Part shown: positions 1 through 6,050 of the stretch, piece after piece
How positions within the stretch are numbered: position 1 is the first letter of the stretch
Layout of the letters: each line of letters begins with the position of its first letter
Origin: Sphingomonadaceae bacterium
GTDB taxonomy: Bacteria > Pseudomonadota > Alphaproteobacteria > Sphingomonadales > Sphingomonadaceae
Direction: 5' to 3'
Assembly (NCBI GenBank): GCA_019454625.1
Contig: JACFNY010000098.1
Span: forward strand, 1-7,297
DNA: 7,297 nt
Notes under the pieces: generated by a model
Told to the model about the DNA's origin: nothing
Databases searched by the model: none
What the model saw: only the letters and a program-made list of their open reading frames with translations
Translations under genes and position numbers: made by a program

Positions 1-93
1 TGTCGGCCTGTTTCATTCCGGCACAGGCGGGTCGGAAAATCTTACATCGCCGATACCGCAGATCCCCGGAACGTCGCAATTTCCGCGACATGC

Positions 94-118
94 GGAACTG
101 GCACCCTCCTTGCGTGTT
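94..118 (+). promoter_or_regulatory. Possible EcfG (general stress response sigma) promoter
   Basis: GGAAC at 94-98 is followed after 16 bases by TGTT at 115-118. The consensus for alphaproteobacterial EcfG-type sigma factors is GGAAC-N16/17-CGTT, so eight of nine positions fit and the spacing is right. The predicted transcript would start near 125, about 40 bases before the zinc-ribbon start codon. A second GGAAC lies at 68-72 but has no matching downstream box. A nine-base match in GC-rich DNA can arise by chance, so this is tentative. Confidence 0.3.
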
Positions 119-128
119 GCATCGACAA

Positions 129-147
129 GGCGCCCTTATTCGGCGCC
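129..147 (+). other. GGCGCC hairpin in the leader of the zinc-ribbon gene
   Basis: GGCGCC at 129-134 and GGCGCC at 142-147 are separated by the seven bases CTTATTC. They can pair as a six-base-pair, all-GC stem. The stem ends seven bases before the Shine-Dalgarno sequence AAAGGA (154-159). If transcription starts near 125 it would form the 5' end of the mRNA, where such stems often protect transcripts. Each arm is itself palindromic, so the same bases are also a direct repeat; no function is shown. Confidence 0.4.
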
Positions 148-167
148 GGGTTGAAAGGACGAGGACC

Positions 168-380
168 ATGCTCGACACGCGCGCCTATGACGGCTCGAAG
201 CAGGGCTACCGGCTTGTGTACCGCCCCTCGAAGGTGAATTGCTGCCCCGGATGCGGCCACACCAACTGGTACATCGGCCGTAGTTCCGCCGAATGCGCGT
301 TCTGCGCCACCGCGCTGCCGCTCCAGCAGACGGGCGGCGCCGACTATCTCACCGATCTCGGGGTGCTGGTCGCGGCCTGA
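168..380 (+). CDS. Small zinc-ribbon (Cys4) protein of unknown function
   Basis: This gene encodes a 70-residue soluble protein. Two CxxC knuckles are visible, Cys26-Pro-Gly-Cys29 and Cys43-Ala-Phe-Cys46, with 13 residues between them. That is the layout of a rubredoxin-like or zinc-ribbon fold binding one metal ion; an extra Cys25 precedes the first knuckle. A conserved-looking block GYRLVYRPSK (13-22) comes before the ribbon, and the tail from about residue 50 has no recognisable motif. There is no signal peptide or membrane segment, so it should be cytoplasmic. I chose the ATG at 168 because AAAGGA (154-159) lies eight bases upstream; an in-frame ATG at 90 has no ribosome binding site and would add a low-complexity basic leader. 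I recall similar short Cys4 hypothetical proteins from sphingomonads, but no function can be assigned. A possible stress promoter lies upstream. Confidence 0.8.
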   Translation: MLDTRAYDGSKQGYRLVYRPSKVNCCPGCGHTNWYIGRSSAECAFCATALPLQQTGGADYLTDLGVLVAA

Positions 381-395
381 CGGACGACGTGCCGG

Positions 396-410
396 ATAAC
401 CTGCGGTTAT
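396..410. other. Short perfect dyad between the zinc-ribbon and hydrolase genes
   Basis: ATAACC (396-401) and GGTTAT (405-410) are perfect inverted copies around the three bases TGC. The dyad sits 16 bases after the zinc-ribbon stop and 80 bases before the hydrolase start. It could be a small operator or part of a weak terminator, but it is AT-rich with no T-tract. I see no clear sigma-70 promoter in the 110-base gap. Confidence 0.3.
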
Positions 411-490
411 AGCGCGCTGCCGAGATACGCTCTTGCAGCGCCGGGCCGGATGCCTTTCCCTCTCCGCTCGCCGAGCCGAAGGGGGTATTC

Positions 491-1864
491 ATGAAACGGT
501 CTTGTGTTCTTGTCGCGCTTGCCGCCGCGCTGGCCTCGCCTGCTGCCGCGGCGGCCGATCCCGAAGCCGTGCGCGCGCTCGTCTCCGATCCCGGCGCGGC
601 CGCTGCGCCGGGCTGCGCGGTCGGCGCGTTCAAGGCCGGCAAGCCGCTTTTCATCACCGCGGCCGGCATGGCCGACATCGCCGCTGGTGAGCCGCTGGAC
701 GGCGACACGCGCATCTATGCCGCGTCGGTCTCCAAGCAGTTCACCGTACTCGCCGCCGCGACGCTGATCACGAAGGGCAAGCTCGGTCTCGACGACGACA
801 TCCGGACATATCTCCCCGAACTGCCCGCCTACGACGCACCGGTCACGGTGCAGATGCTGATCCACCACACGTCCGGCGTCAGGGACTGGCTGGCGCTGGC
901 GCGCTGGTCGGGCAGCGACGATGCGGCACAGTTCACGAAGGCGAAGGCGCTCGACCTACTGCTGCGCCAGAAGCAGACCAATTTCACGCCCGGCACCGAG
1001 TTCACTTACTCGAACGGCGGCTATCTGCTGCTCGCGGAAATCGTCGAGCGCGTCTCCGGTATGCCGTTCGGCGACTATGCCGCAAAGGCCGTGCTGAAGC
1101 CGCTCGGCATGAAGAGCAGCGTGTTCATGAACGGGGCGCGGCCCGAGGGCAAGGTCGCGCACGGCTACACGCCGAAGGACGGCGGCTTCGAGATCCGCGA
1201 CACCTATCCGCTGATCAGCGGTTCGGGCGGACTCATGACGACGATAAACGACCTCGCGCGCTACGAGTACGACATCGAGGTCGGCCGCAAGGTCTGGACC
1301 CCCGCCGTGAAGGCGATCATGCTCGAACCCGGCCGCCTCACGAACGGCGAACCCGCCACCCGCAAACCGAGCCGGCAGGCCTATGCGGGGGGCCTGATGG
1401 TCGGCGAGCGGCGCGGGCAGCACTTCGTCCAGCACAGCGGCGGCGCGGAGGCCTTCCGGAACCAGTACATACGCCTGCCGGACCGCCGCCTCGGCGTCGC
1501 GGTCTTCTGCAACCGCAGCGACTGGGACCCCGGCGAGAAAGCCGACGCCGTCCTCGAACTCATCGAAGGCAAGATCCTGGAACCCGATGTCGCGCCGCCC
1601 GGCGGCCGCTATTATTCGGACGAGCTTCGGGCGACTTACGAGATCAGCACGAAAGGCCCCGCCCTGACGGCAGCGATCACCTCGCCCTACGCCGAGACAG
1701 GCGCGCCGCTGACCTTCACGCTCTCCCCGGACGGCGTCTATCGCGGCGACGGCATGACGCTGAAATTCTCCGACGACCGCGGCAGCTTCACGCTCGGCAC
1801 GGACCGGGTGCGCGGCATCACCTTCACGCGGCAGGCGGACACGGCGGCATCCGCCGCCCGCTAG
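491..1864 (+). CDS. Exported serine hydrolase, beta-lactamase/class C (PF00144-like) family
   Basis: This 457-residue protein has the penicillin-binding-protein-like serine hydrolase fold. An N-terminal signal peptide runs over residues 1 to about 22 (basic MKR, an Ala/Leu core, cleavage probably near AAA-ADPEA), so it should act in the periplasm. The active-site SxxK is S79-V-S-K82, with Ser79 the expected nucleophile. The second motif is Y173-S-N175 and the third is H315-S-G317 rather than KTG. Family landmarks HHTSG (125-129) and SGSGGLMTTINDLARY (243-258) are also present. Residues from about 365 to 457 form a C-terminal extension seen in many family members and are probably a beta-rich domain. 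AAGGGGG (479-485) gives the ATG at 491 a good ribosome binding site. HSG-type members are mostly esterases, D-aminopeptidases or peptidases, so substrate and any antibiotic activity cannot be inferred. The gene appears monocistronic, and its stop codon lies inside the downstream dyad. Confidence 0.9.
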   Translation: MKRSCVLVALAAALASPAAAAADPEAVRALVSDPGAAAAPGCAVGAFKAGKPLFITAAGMADIAAGEPLDGDTRIYAASVSKQFTVLAAATLITKGKLGLDDDIRTYLPELPAYDAPVTVQMLIHHTSGVRDWLALARWSGSDDAAQFTKAKALDLLLRQKQTNFTPGTEFTYSNGGYLLLAEIVERVSGMPFGDYAAKAVLKPLGMKSSVFMNGARPEGKVAHGYTPKDGGFEIRDTYPLISGSGGLMTTINDLARYEYDIEVGRKVWTPAVKAIMLEPGRLTNGEPATRKPSRQAYAGGLMVGERRGQHFVQHSGGAEAFRNQYIRLPDRRLGVAVFCNRSDWDPGEKADAVLELIEGKILEPDVAPPGGRYYSDELRATYEISTKGPALTAAITSPYAETGAPLTFTLSPDGVYRGDGMTLKFSDDRGSFTLGTDRVRGITFTRQADTAASAAR

Positions 1865-1913
1865 ACCGCGATCGGTTCAGGTTGAATCAACCTGAACCGT
1901 GAATCGCTGTCTA
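1862..1913. repeat. Long imperfect inverted repeat between convergent genes; possible two-way terminator
   Basis: The core is a perfect 13-base dyad, CGGTTCAGGTTGA (1873-1885) and TCAACCTGAACCG (1887-1899), around a single A. Pairing continues outward: GCGAT (1868-1872) with ATCGC (1903-1907) past a three-base TGA bulge, then TAGAC (1862-1866) with GTCTA (1909-1913) past one mismatch. That is 23 pairs in 52 bases. The left edge overlaps the hydrolase stop codon and the right edge is 17 bases from the typA stop. There is no T-tract on either strand, so it is not a classical intrinsic terminator, although the position between two gene ends fits a bidirectional stop or mRNA 3'-end stabiliser. 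It also resembles dispersed intergenic palindromes of alphaproteobacterial genomes, from memory only; just one copy is in this window. Confidence 0.75.
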
Positions 1914-1930
1914 AACTATGGATTAGAGCC

Positions 1931-3745
1931 TCAGGCCGCCGCCTTGCGCGCCTCGCGCTTGCGCTCGTGCGGGTCGAGGTAGCGCTTGCGGATGCGGATC
2001 GACTTCGGCGTCACCTCGACGAGTTCGTCGTCGTCGATATAGGCGATGGCCTGCTCCAGCGTCATGCGCTTGGGCGGCGTCAGGCGGATGGCATCGTCCT
2101 TGCCCGAAGCGCGGAAGTTGGTGAGCTGCTTCGATTTCAGCGGGTTGACCTCGAGGTCCTGCGGTTTCGCGTTCTCCCCGATCACCATGCCCTGATAGAG
2201 CGGCTCGCCCGGCGAGATGAACAAGATGCCCCGGTCCTCCAGCGCGTTCAGCGCATAGGCGACCGCCTCGCCCTGCTCCATCGACACCAGCACGCCGTTC
2301 TGGCGCCCGGTGATCTGGCCCTTGTAGGGCCCGTAGCTGTCGAATACGCGGTTCATGATGCCCGTGCCGCGCGTGTCGGACAGGAACTCGCCGTGATAGC
2401 CGATGAGCCCGCGCGACGGCGCGATGAACGTCAGCCGCGTCTTGCCGCCGCCCGACGGGCGCATGTCGGTGAGCTCGCCCTTCCGCAGCGCCATCTTCTC
2501 GACGACCGTGCCCGAGTGCTCGTCGTCGACGTCGATGACCACGTTCTCATAGGGTTCCTCGCGGCCGTTTTCACCGTCCCTGAAGAGCACGCGCGGGCGC
2601 GAGATGCCGAGTTCGAAGCCCTCGCGGCGCATCGTCTCGATGAGGACGCCGAGCTGAAGCTCGCCGCGTCCCGCCACCTCGAAGCTGTCCTTGTCGGCGC
2701 TTTCGGTGACGCGGATGGCGACGTTGCCCTCGGCCTCGCGCAGCAGGCGGTCGCGGATCATGCGGCTCGTCACCTTGCTGCCCTCGCGGCCCGCGAACGG
2801 GCTGTCGTTGACGGCGAAGGTCATCGCGAGCGTCGGCGGGTCGATCGGCTGCGCCGGAAGCGCCTCCGTCACCGAAGGCTCGGCGATCGTGTTGGCGACC
2901 GTGGCCGCCGAAAGCCCCGCGATGGCGACGATGTCGCCGGCCTCGGCGGTTTCCACCGGCACGCGCTCAAGCCCCCGGAACGCGAACACCTTGCTGGCGC
3001 GGCCCTCCTCGATCACCTTGCCGTCGGCGCCGAGCGCGCGGATCGGCATGTTCGCCGAAAGCTTGCCTCTGGCGATGCGGCCCGTGAGGATACGGCCGAG
3101 GAAGTTGTCGCGGTCGAGCAGCGTCGCCAGCATCTTGAACGGCCCGTTCGCGTCGGTGTTCGGTGCGGGCACATGCTCGACGATCTTCTGAAAGAGCGGC
3201 GTCAGGTCGCCCGCGCGCACGTCCGCCGAAAGCCCGGCATAGCCGCCGCGCCCGCTCGCGAACAGCGCCGGGAAGTCGAGCTGCTCGTCGCTGGCGTCGA
3301 GCGCCATGAACAGCTCGAACACCTCGTCCAGCACCTCGTCGGCGCGCGCGTCGGAGCGGTCCACCTTATTGACGACGACGATGGGGCGAAGGCCGAGCGC
3401 CAGCGCCTTGCCGGTCACGAACTTCGTCTGCGGCATCGGCCCCTCGGCGGCGTCGACGAGCAGGATCACGCCGTCCACCATTGAGAGGATGCGCTCCACC
3501 TCGCCGCCGAAGTCGGCGTGGCCGGGCGTGTCGACGATGTTGATGCGCGTGCCGTTCCAGTCCACCGACGTGCACTTGGCAAGAATGGTGATGCCGCGCT
3601 CTTTTTCGAGGTCGTTCGAGTCCATCGCGCGCTCTTCCACGCGTTGGTTTTCGCGGAACGTGCCCGACTGGCGGAAAAGCTGGTCGACAAGAGTCGTCTT
3701 GCCGTGATCGACGTGGGCGATGATAGCCACGTTACGAAGGCCCAT
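1931..3745 (-). CDS. typA: Translational GTPase TypA/BipA
   Basis: This 604-residue protein, close to the roughly 607 residues of E. coli TypA, is a ribosome-binding GTPase of the EF-G/LepA family. It supports 50S subunit assembly and growth under stress or cold. The G domain (about 1-200) shows the P-loop AHVDHGKTT (10-18), the switch I stretch RGITI (50-54), DTPGHADF (72-79) and NKVD (126-129). Domain II (about 205-290), the EF-G III- and V-like domains (about 300-475) and the TypA-specific C-terminal domain (about 480-604) follow. The tail motifs [20 protein letters not shown] and SIRIRKRYL are diagnostic for TypA against EF-G and LepA. The ATG at 3745 matches the family N-terminus, although its Shine-Dalgarno is weak: only GAAAG, about 12 bases upstream. 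It is transcribed alone, convergent with the hydrolase and divergent from the TonB_C-like gene. No key residue is missing. Confidence 0.97.
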   Translation of the reverse strand: MGLRNVAIIAHVDHGKTTLVDQLFRQSGTFRENQRVEERAMDSNDLEKERGITILAKCTSVDWNGTRINIVDTPGHADFGGEVERILSMVDGVILLVDAAEGPMPQTKFVTGKALALGLRPIVVVNKVDRSDARADEVLDEVFELFMALDASDEQLDFPALFASGRGGYAGLSADVRAGDLTPLFQKIVEHVPAPNTDANGPFKMLATLLDRDNFLGRILTGRIARGKLSANMPIRALGADGKVIEEGRASKVFAFRGLERVPVETAEAGDIVAIAGLSAATVANTIAEPSVTEALPAQPIDPPTLAMTFAVNDSPFAGREGSKVTSRMIRDRLLREAEGNVAIRVTESADKDSFEVAGRGELQLGVLIETMRREGFELGISRPRVLFRDGENGREEPYENVVIDVDDEHSGTVVEKMALRKGELTDMRPSGGGKTRLTFIAPSRGLIGYHGEFLSDTRGTGIMNRVFDSYGPYKGQITGRQNGVLVSMEQGEAVAYALNALEDRGILFISPGEPLYQGMVIGENAKPQDLEVNPLKSKQLTNFRASGKDDAIRLTPPKRMTLEQAIAYIDDDELVEVTPKSIRIRKRYLDPHERKREARKAAA

Positions 3746-3800
3746 GGCAGGGGGTGTCTTTCAAATTCGAGAAATGTGTCGCGCGCGCCCATACAGCACC

Positions 3801-3815
3801 TGCTGCATCGCAGCA
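3801..3815 (-). other. Hairpin in the putative typA leader
   Basis: TGCTGC (3801-3806) and GCAGCA (3810-3815) are perfect inverted copies around ATC, and two further C-G pairs are possible past a one-base bulge. If typA is transcribed from the nearby candidate promoter, the stem lies at the 5' end of its mRNA, about 55-70 bases before the start codon. A structured leader before a weak ribosome binding site could affect translation, but nothing here proves it. Confidence 0.35.
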
Positions 3816-3823
3816 AGGCGTGG

Positions 3824-3852
3824 CGGATAAACGCCCCCGATTTCAGTTTCAA
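3824..3852 (-). promoter_or_regulatory. Possible sigma-70-type promoter for typA
   Basis: Read on the minus strand, TTGAAA (3852-3847) is followed after 17 bases by TATCCG (3829-3824). The -35 box matches five of six bases of TTGACA, while the -10 matches only three of TATAAT. Transcription would begin near 3817, giving a leader of about 70 bases. The location, upstream of typA in a 170-base divergent spacer, is what one would expect. The weak -10 keeps confidence low. Confidence 0.3.
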
Positions 3853-3915
3853 CCGATGGCGCGCGGCGCCCGAAATTGTTATCAGCGCAGCCGGGCGACG
3901 AAACTCGGGGGGATC

Positions 3916-4683
3916 ATGCGAACACTTGCGGTTGTCCTGCTGCTGTGGGCCGCATCTCCCGTGGCTGAGGAGGCCTTCGCGCAGACCGCGCCGGAACCTC
4001 TGCAGGTTCCATTCACGGCTGAACGTATCCTGCTCGATCCCGGCTCCTCGCTGCGGAACCGGCTGATGCCTGCGGACGGCACCATGCCGGGCGGCGACGT
4101 GCAGTTCACTGTCCGATGCGATGTGCTGGTCCGGGACGGACGCGTAGGGGCGTGCGACCTGCCCACGGGCGACCCGATCCTCGCGGAAATCGCCCGTGAC
4201 CGCGCCAGATATTATCTTTTCAAGATCGACGATCTCGTGTCTGCAGCACGGAAGACCAAGCCGAAAAAACGCGCCGTTGCGGCCCAGCCGACCTTCACGG
4301 TGGATATCGTGGAGTGGGTACGCCCTGCCGATCGGCGGGTTGTCGAGGTCTCCGGCGTGGACCACATTGCACGCGATCAGGTGCGCTACCGTTCGCAGCC
4401 GGACGGCGAGATCGTCAGCGGCCTTTATCCGATTCCGGCGCTTCGCCAAGGTGCGGGCGCGCGGATCGCCATCACATGCCGCGTGGAGGAAGACCTTTCC
4501 TTGTTCTGCGTCGATCCGGAGGTGCGGACGGGGTGGCAAGACATGCCGGAAGCGATACGCGAACAGTTCAAGAATGCAGCGCTCGCAATTGCTTCGCGAA
4601 TCCAGGTCGAACCGCTGCTCACGGACGGGCGGACGGCGGCGGGCAAGGTCTTCGATACGGGAATCGCCTTCGTGCTTCCCTGA
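3916..4683 (+). CDS. Secreted protein with two TonB C-terminal-like modules
   Basis: This 255-residue protein begins with a signal peptide: MRT, a Leu/Val/Ala core at residues 4-14 and a likely cut after AFA (22), so it should be periplasmic. The C-terminal part (about 179-255) has the pattern of a TonB_C fold: GARIAITCRV, a second Cys at 198, an amphipathic stretch KNAALAIASRIQVEPLL, then DGRTAAGKVFDTGIAFVLP. A shorter, more diverged copy seems to lie at about 59-104 (GGDVQFTVRCDVLVRDGRVGACDL). Each module has a Cys pair (68/80 and 188/198) that may form a disulfide. TonB's membrane anchor and proline-rich linker are both absent, so it is not a conventional energy transducer; its role and partner are unknown. 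I chose the ATG at 3916 because a longer in-frame form from 3754 would bury the signal peptide and because a G-rich ribosome binding site (3907-3913) precedes 3916. Codon use is less GC-rich than its neighbours: bases 4201-4260 are 50% GC against 75% for 5521-5580 in metY. Confidence 0.75.
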   Translation: MRTLAVVLLLWAASPVAEEAFAQTAPEPLQVPFTAERILLDPGSSLRNRLMPADGTMPGGDVQFTVRCDVLVRDGRVGACDLPTGDPILAEIARDRARYYLFKIDDLVSAARKTKPKKRAVAAQPTFTVDIVEWVRPADRRVVEVSGVDHIARDQVRYRSQPDGEIVSGLYPIPALRQGAGARIAITCRVEEDLSLFCVDPEVRTGWQDMPEAIREQFKNAALAIASRIQVEPLLTDGRTAAGKVFDTGIAFVLP

Positions 4684-4738
4684 ACGATCACGGCTTGGCT
4701 TACCATCATGCCTACGGATACACGGAAACCGAACAAAC

Positions 4739-4744
4739 AGGAGG
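4739..4744 (+). promoter_or_regulatory. Perfect Shine-Dalgarno sequence setting the metY GTG start
   Basis: AGGAGG lies seven bases before the GTG at 4752, the strongest ribosome binding site in the window. It decides the start of metY: the reading frame is open back to 4314, but that extension overlaps the upstream gene, matches nothing in the MetY family and would bury this site. Confidence 0.85.
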
Positions 4745-4751
4745 ATCGACC

Positions 4752-6047
4752 GTGACCAACAGCCTGCATCCCGAAACGCTGGCCCTTCACGCGGGCTGGC
4801 GTGCGGACCCGACAACGGGCGCGGTGGCACCCCCCATCTACCAGACGACCTCGTACCAGTTCAAAAATACCGAGCACGCAGCGAACCTGTTCGCGCTCTC
4901 CGAACTCGGCAACATCTACACGCGCATCATGAACCCGACGACCGACATCCTCGAGCAGCGCATCGCCGCGCTCGAAGGCGGCGTCGCGGCGCTTGCCGTC
5001 GCCTCGGGTCAGGCGGCGTCGGCGTTCGCGATCCAGAACCTCGCCCGCGCCGGCGACAATGTCGTCAGCTCCACGGACCTTTACGGCGGCACGTGGAACC
5101 TGTTCGCGAACACGCTGAAGGATCAGGGCATCGAGGTGCGCTTCGTCGATCCGGTCGACCCGGAGGCGTTCGCGCGCGCCAGCGACGACCGCACCCGCGC
5201 GTGGTACGCGGAGACGCTGCCCAATCCGAAGCTCCGCGTGTTCCCGATCGGCGAGGTCGCCGCGCTCGGCCGCGCGCTCGGCATCCCGCTCATCGTCGAC
5301 AACACCGCCGCGCCGCTCCTTGCGCGTCCGTTCGACCACGGCGCCGCCGTCGTCGTCTATTCGGCCACGAAGTACATCGGCGGCCACGGCACCTCGATCG
5401 GCGGCCTCATCGTCGACGGCGGCAATTTCGACTGGGAAGCGAAGCCCGAGCGTCACCCCACGCTCAACACGCCCGACCCGAGCTACCACGGCGCCGTGTG
5501 GACGCAGGCGGTGAAGCCGCTCGGCCCCATCGCCTATATCCTGCGCGCCCGCACCGTGCTGCTGCGCGACCTCGGCGCGGCGCTGTCGCCGACGAACGCC
5601 TTCCAGATCCTGCAAGGCCTCGAAACCCTGCCGCTCCGGATGCCGCGCCATTCGAGCAATACGCAGGCGGTCGTCGACTATCTCAGGAAACGCAAGGGGA
5701 TAACGACGGTCATTCATCCTTCCGCTCAGGACGGCGAAGCCCGCGCCCGCGCCGACAAGTATCTGAAAGGCGGCTACGGCGGACTGCTCGGCTTCGAGCT
5801 GGAGGGCGGACGCGACGCGGGCCGCGCCTTCATCGACAACCTGAAGCTGCTCTACCACGTCGCCAACATCGGCGACGCCCGCAGCCTCGCCATCCACCCG
5901 GCCTCGACGACGCACTCGCAGCTCTCCGAGGCCGAGCAACTCGCAGCGGGCGTCACCCCCGGCTACATCCGCCTTGCCATCGGCCTCGAACACATCGACG
6001 ACATCGTCGCCGACATCGAACAGGCGCTGGTCGCAGCAGGCGCCTAG
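4752..6047 (+). CDS. metY: O-acetylhomoserine sulfhydrylase (O-acetylhomoserine aminocarboxypropyltransferase)
   Basis: This 431-residue cytoplasmic enzyme of the Cys/Met-metabolism PLP family joins O-acetyl-L-homoserine with sulfide to give L-homocysteine and acetate, the direct sulfhydrylation route to methionine. The N-terminus LHPETLALHAGWRADP and the motif APPIYQTTSYQF are characteristic of MetY. Y56-T-R58 should bind cofactor phosphate across the subunit interface, Y111-G-G-T fits the Tyr that stacks on PLP, D183 in VDNT should contact the pyridine nitrogen, and K207 in YSATKYIGGHG is the Schiff-base lysine. The late block NIGDARSLAIHPASTTHSQL is also typical. About 430 residues fits MetY better than the roughly 380-400 of MetB, MetC or MetZ. 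Translation starts at GTG behind a perfect AGGAGG. The gene follows the TonB_C-like gene by 68 bases, so read-through is possible. Its stop lies three bases from the pgi stop. All key residues are present. Confidence 0.96.
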   Translation: MTNSLHPETLALHAGWRADPTTGAVAPPIYQTTSYQFKNTEHAANLFALSELGNIYTRIMNPTTDILEQRIAALEGGVAALAVASGQAASAFAIQNLARAGDNVVSSTDLYGGTWNLFANTLKDQGIEVRFVDPVDPEAFARASDDRTRAWYAETLPNPKLRVFPIGEVAALGRALGIPLIVDNTAAPLLARPFDHGAAVVVYSATKYIGGHGTSIGGLIVDGGNFDWEAKPERHPTLNTPDPSYHGAVWTQAVKPLGPIAYILRARTVLLRDLGAALSPTNAFQILQGLETLPLRMPRHSSNTQAVVDYLRKRKGITTVIHPSAQDGEARARADKYLKGGYGGLLGFELEGGRDAGRAFIDNLKLLYHVANIGDARSLAIHPASTTHSQLSEAEQLAAGVTPGYIRLAIGLEHIDDIVADIEQALVAAGA

Positions 6048-6050
6048 AGC

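Noticed and set aside
90..167. Upstream in-frame ATG for the zinc-ribbon gene
   Set aside because: No ribosome binding site precedes it and the extra residues look non-coding; the ATG at 168 has AAAGGA at the right distance.
491..1864. Calling the serine hydrolase an AmpC beta-lactamase
   Set aside because: The third motif is HSG rather than KTG and the protein carries a C-terminal extension, so only the broad family is supported.
1967..3484. 505-codon open frame on the plus strand opposite typA
   Set aside because: Its product is rich in Arg, Leu, Ala, Asp and Val with no domain, which is typical of the antisense of a GC-rich gene; typA on the other strand is unmistakable.
4695..4722. TTGGCT-N16-GATACA as a metY promoter
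   Set aside because: The match to a sigma-70 promoter is too weak (three of six bases in the -10 box); co-transcription with the upstream gene is equally possible.
4684..4751. SAM-binding riboswitch before metY
   Set aside because: Methionine genes in alphaproteobacteria sometimes carry SAM-II elements, but I see neither the GCTAAAAAG-type segment nor a pseudoknot-like pairing in these 68 bases.
3466..4830. 454-codon open frame on the minus strand across typA and the TonB_C-like gene
   Set aside because: It runs out of frame through the start of typA and antisense to a signal-peptide gene and the start of metY; no coherent domain is visible.
4425..5993. 522-codon minus-strand frame opposite metY
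   Set aside because: It is antisense to a highly conserved enzyme and has Arg/Val/Asp-rich shadow composition.
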